Shown here: in pieces, positions 63,922 to 64,000 of the stretch
How positions within the stretch are numbered: position 1 is the first letter of the stretch
Layout of the letters: each line of letters begins with the position of its first letter
NCBI RefSeq assembly: GCF_000807855.2
Contig: NZ_JRYR02000001.1
Span: forward strand, 2,447,991 to 2,511,990
Direction: 5' to 3'
Source of the DNA: Flammeovirga pacifica
GTDB lineage: Bacteria > Bacteroidota > Bacteroidia > Cytophagales > Flammeovirgaceae
DNA: 64,000 bases
Notes under the pieces: model-generated
The model's database searches: none
Seen by the model: the letters and a program-made list of their open reading frames with translations, nothing else
Told to the model about the DNA's origin: nothing
Made by a program: the position numbers and the translations under genes

Positions 63922-64000
63922 AGCTAGAAGCTAGAAGCTAGAAGCTAGAAGCTAGAAGCTAGAAGCTAGAAGCTAGAAGCTAGAAGCTAGAAGCTAGAAG
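63922..64000. repeat. Heptanucleotide tandem repeat (GCTAGAA), reaching the window edge
   Basis: About 11 uninterrupted copies of GCTAGAA with no variants. It contains TAG in all reading phases on both strands, so it is non-coding. It probably continues beyond base 64000. Confidence 0.95.

Noticed and set aside
63922..64000. CRISPR array
   Set aside because: The unit is 7 bp with no spacers, so it is a simple tandem repeat.

Overview
The window comes from a low-GC marine Bacteroidota, most like an agar-degrading Cytophagales such as Flammeovirga (genus is inference). The reasons are SusC/SusD-type uptake proteins, a hybrid two-component system (HTCS), type IX secretion C-terminal domains, TAnnTTTG promoter boxes and many lipoproteins. 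No rRNA, tRNA, CRISPR or insertion sequence was seen.

Bases 1-44,900 are one large polysaccharide utilization locus for a sulfated red-algal galactan, most likely porphyran. It carries three GH86 endo-beta-agarase/porphyranases (the first cut by the window edge), two GH29 enzymes, two GH2 enzymes, one GH3, two S1 sulfatases, SusC, SusD, a surface glycan-binding lipoprotein and the HTCS. The minus-strand operon at 2.8-14.1 kb encodes a catabolic route that fits L-galactose: L-fucose-type permease, mutarotase, aldose dehydrogenase, lactonase, L-galactonate 5-dehydrogenase, tagaturonate reductase, altronate dehydratase, KDG kinase and KDPG aldolase, ending in pyruvate and glyceraldehyde 3-phosphate. 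A divergent LacI-type regulator sits at its head. No GH117 or anhydrogalactose genes are in the window, which favours porphyran over agarose.

The saccharolytic part is divided by intrinsic terminators into the units susC-susD-SGBP, GH86-GH2 and GH3-sulfatase-sulfatase-GH2 on the minus strand, and GH29-GH86 on the plus strand beside the HTCS gene. Each unit has a C-rich site about 50 bp upstream of a TAnnTTTG box, which I propose as the HTCS operator. Two GH86 enzymes carry CBM6-like and type IX sorting domains (surface or secreted). The third has neither.

Bases 44.9-49.1 kb hold an outer-membrane operon (small unknown protein, NAD kinase, AlgE-like porin, membrane-anchored unknown, Omp85-like barrel). 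Bases 49.2-60.6 kb hold a minus-strand metabolic cluster of unknown substrate: ureohydrolase, two SDRs, Ldh-family dehydrogenase, deaminase, membrane and outer-membrane proteins, PLP decarboxylase, PHP-type metallohydrolase and an MFS transporter. Palindromic REP-like elements lie in its spacers. Bases 61-63.1 kb encode a membrane-bound regulator that looks like a degenerate sigma-54 activator. The right end has an HNH/AP2-type protein and a heptanucleotide tandem repeat that runs off the window.
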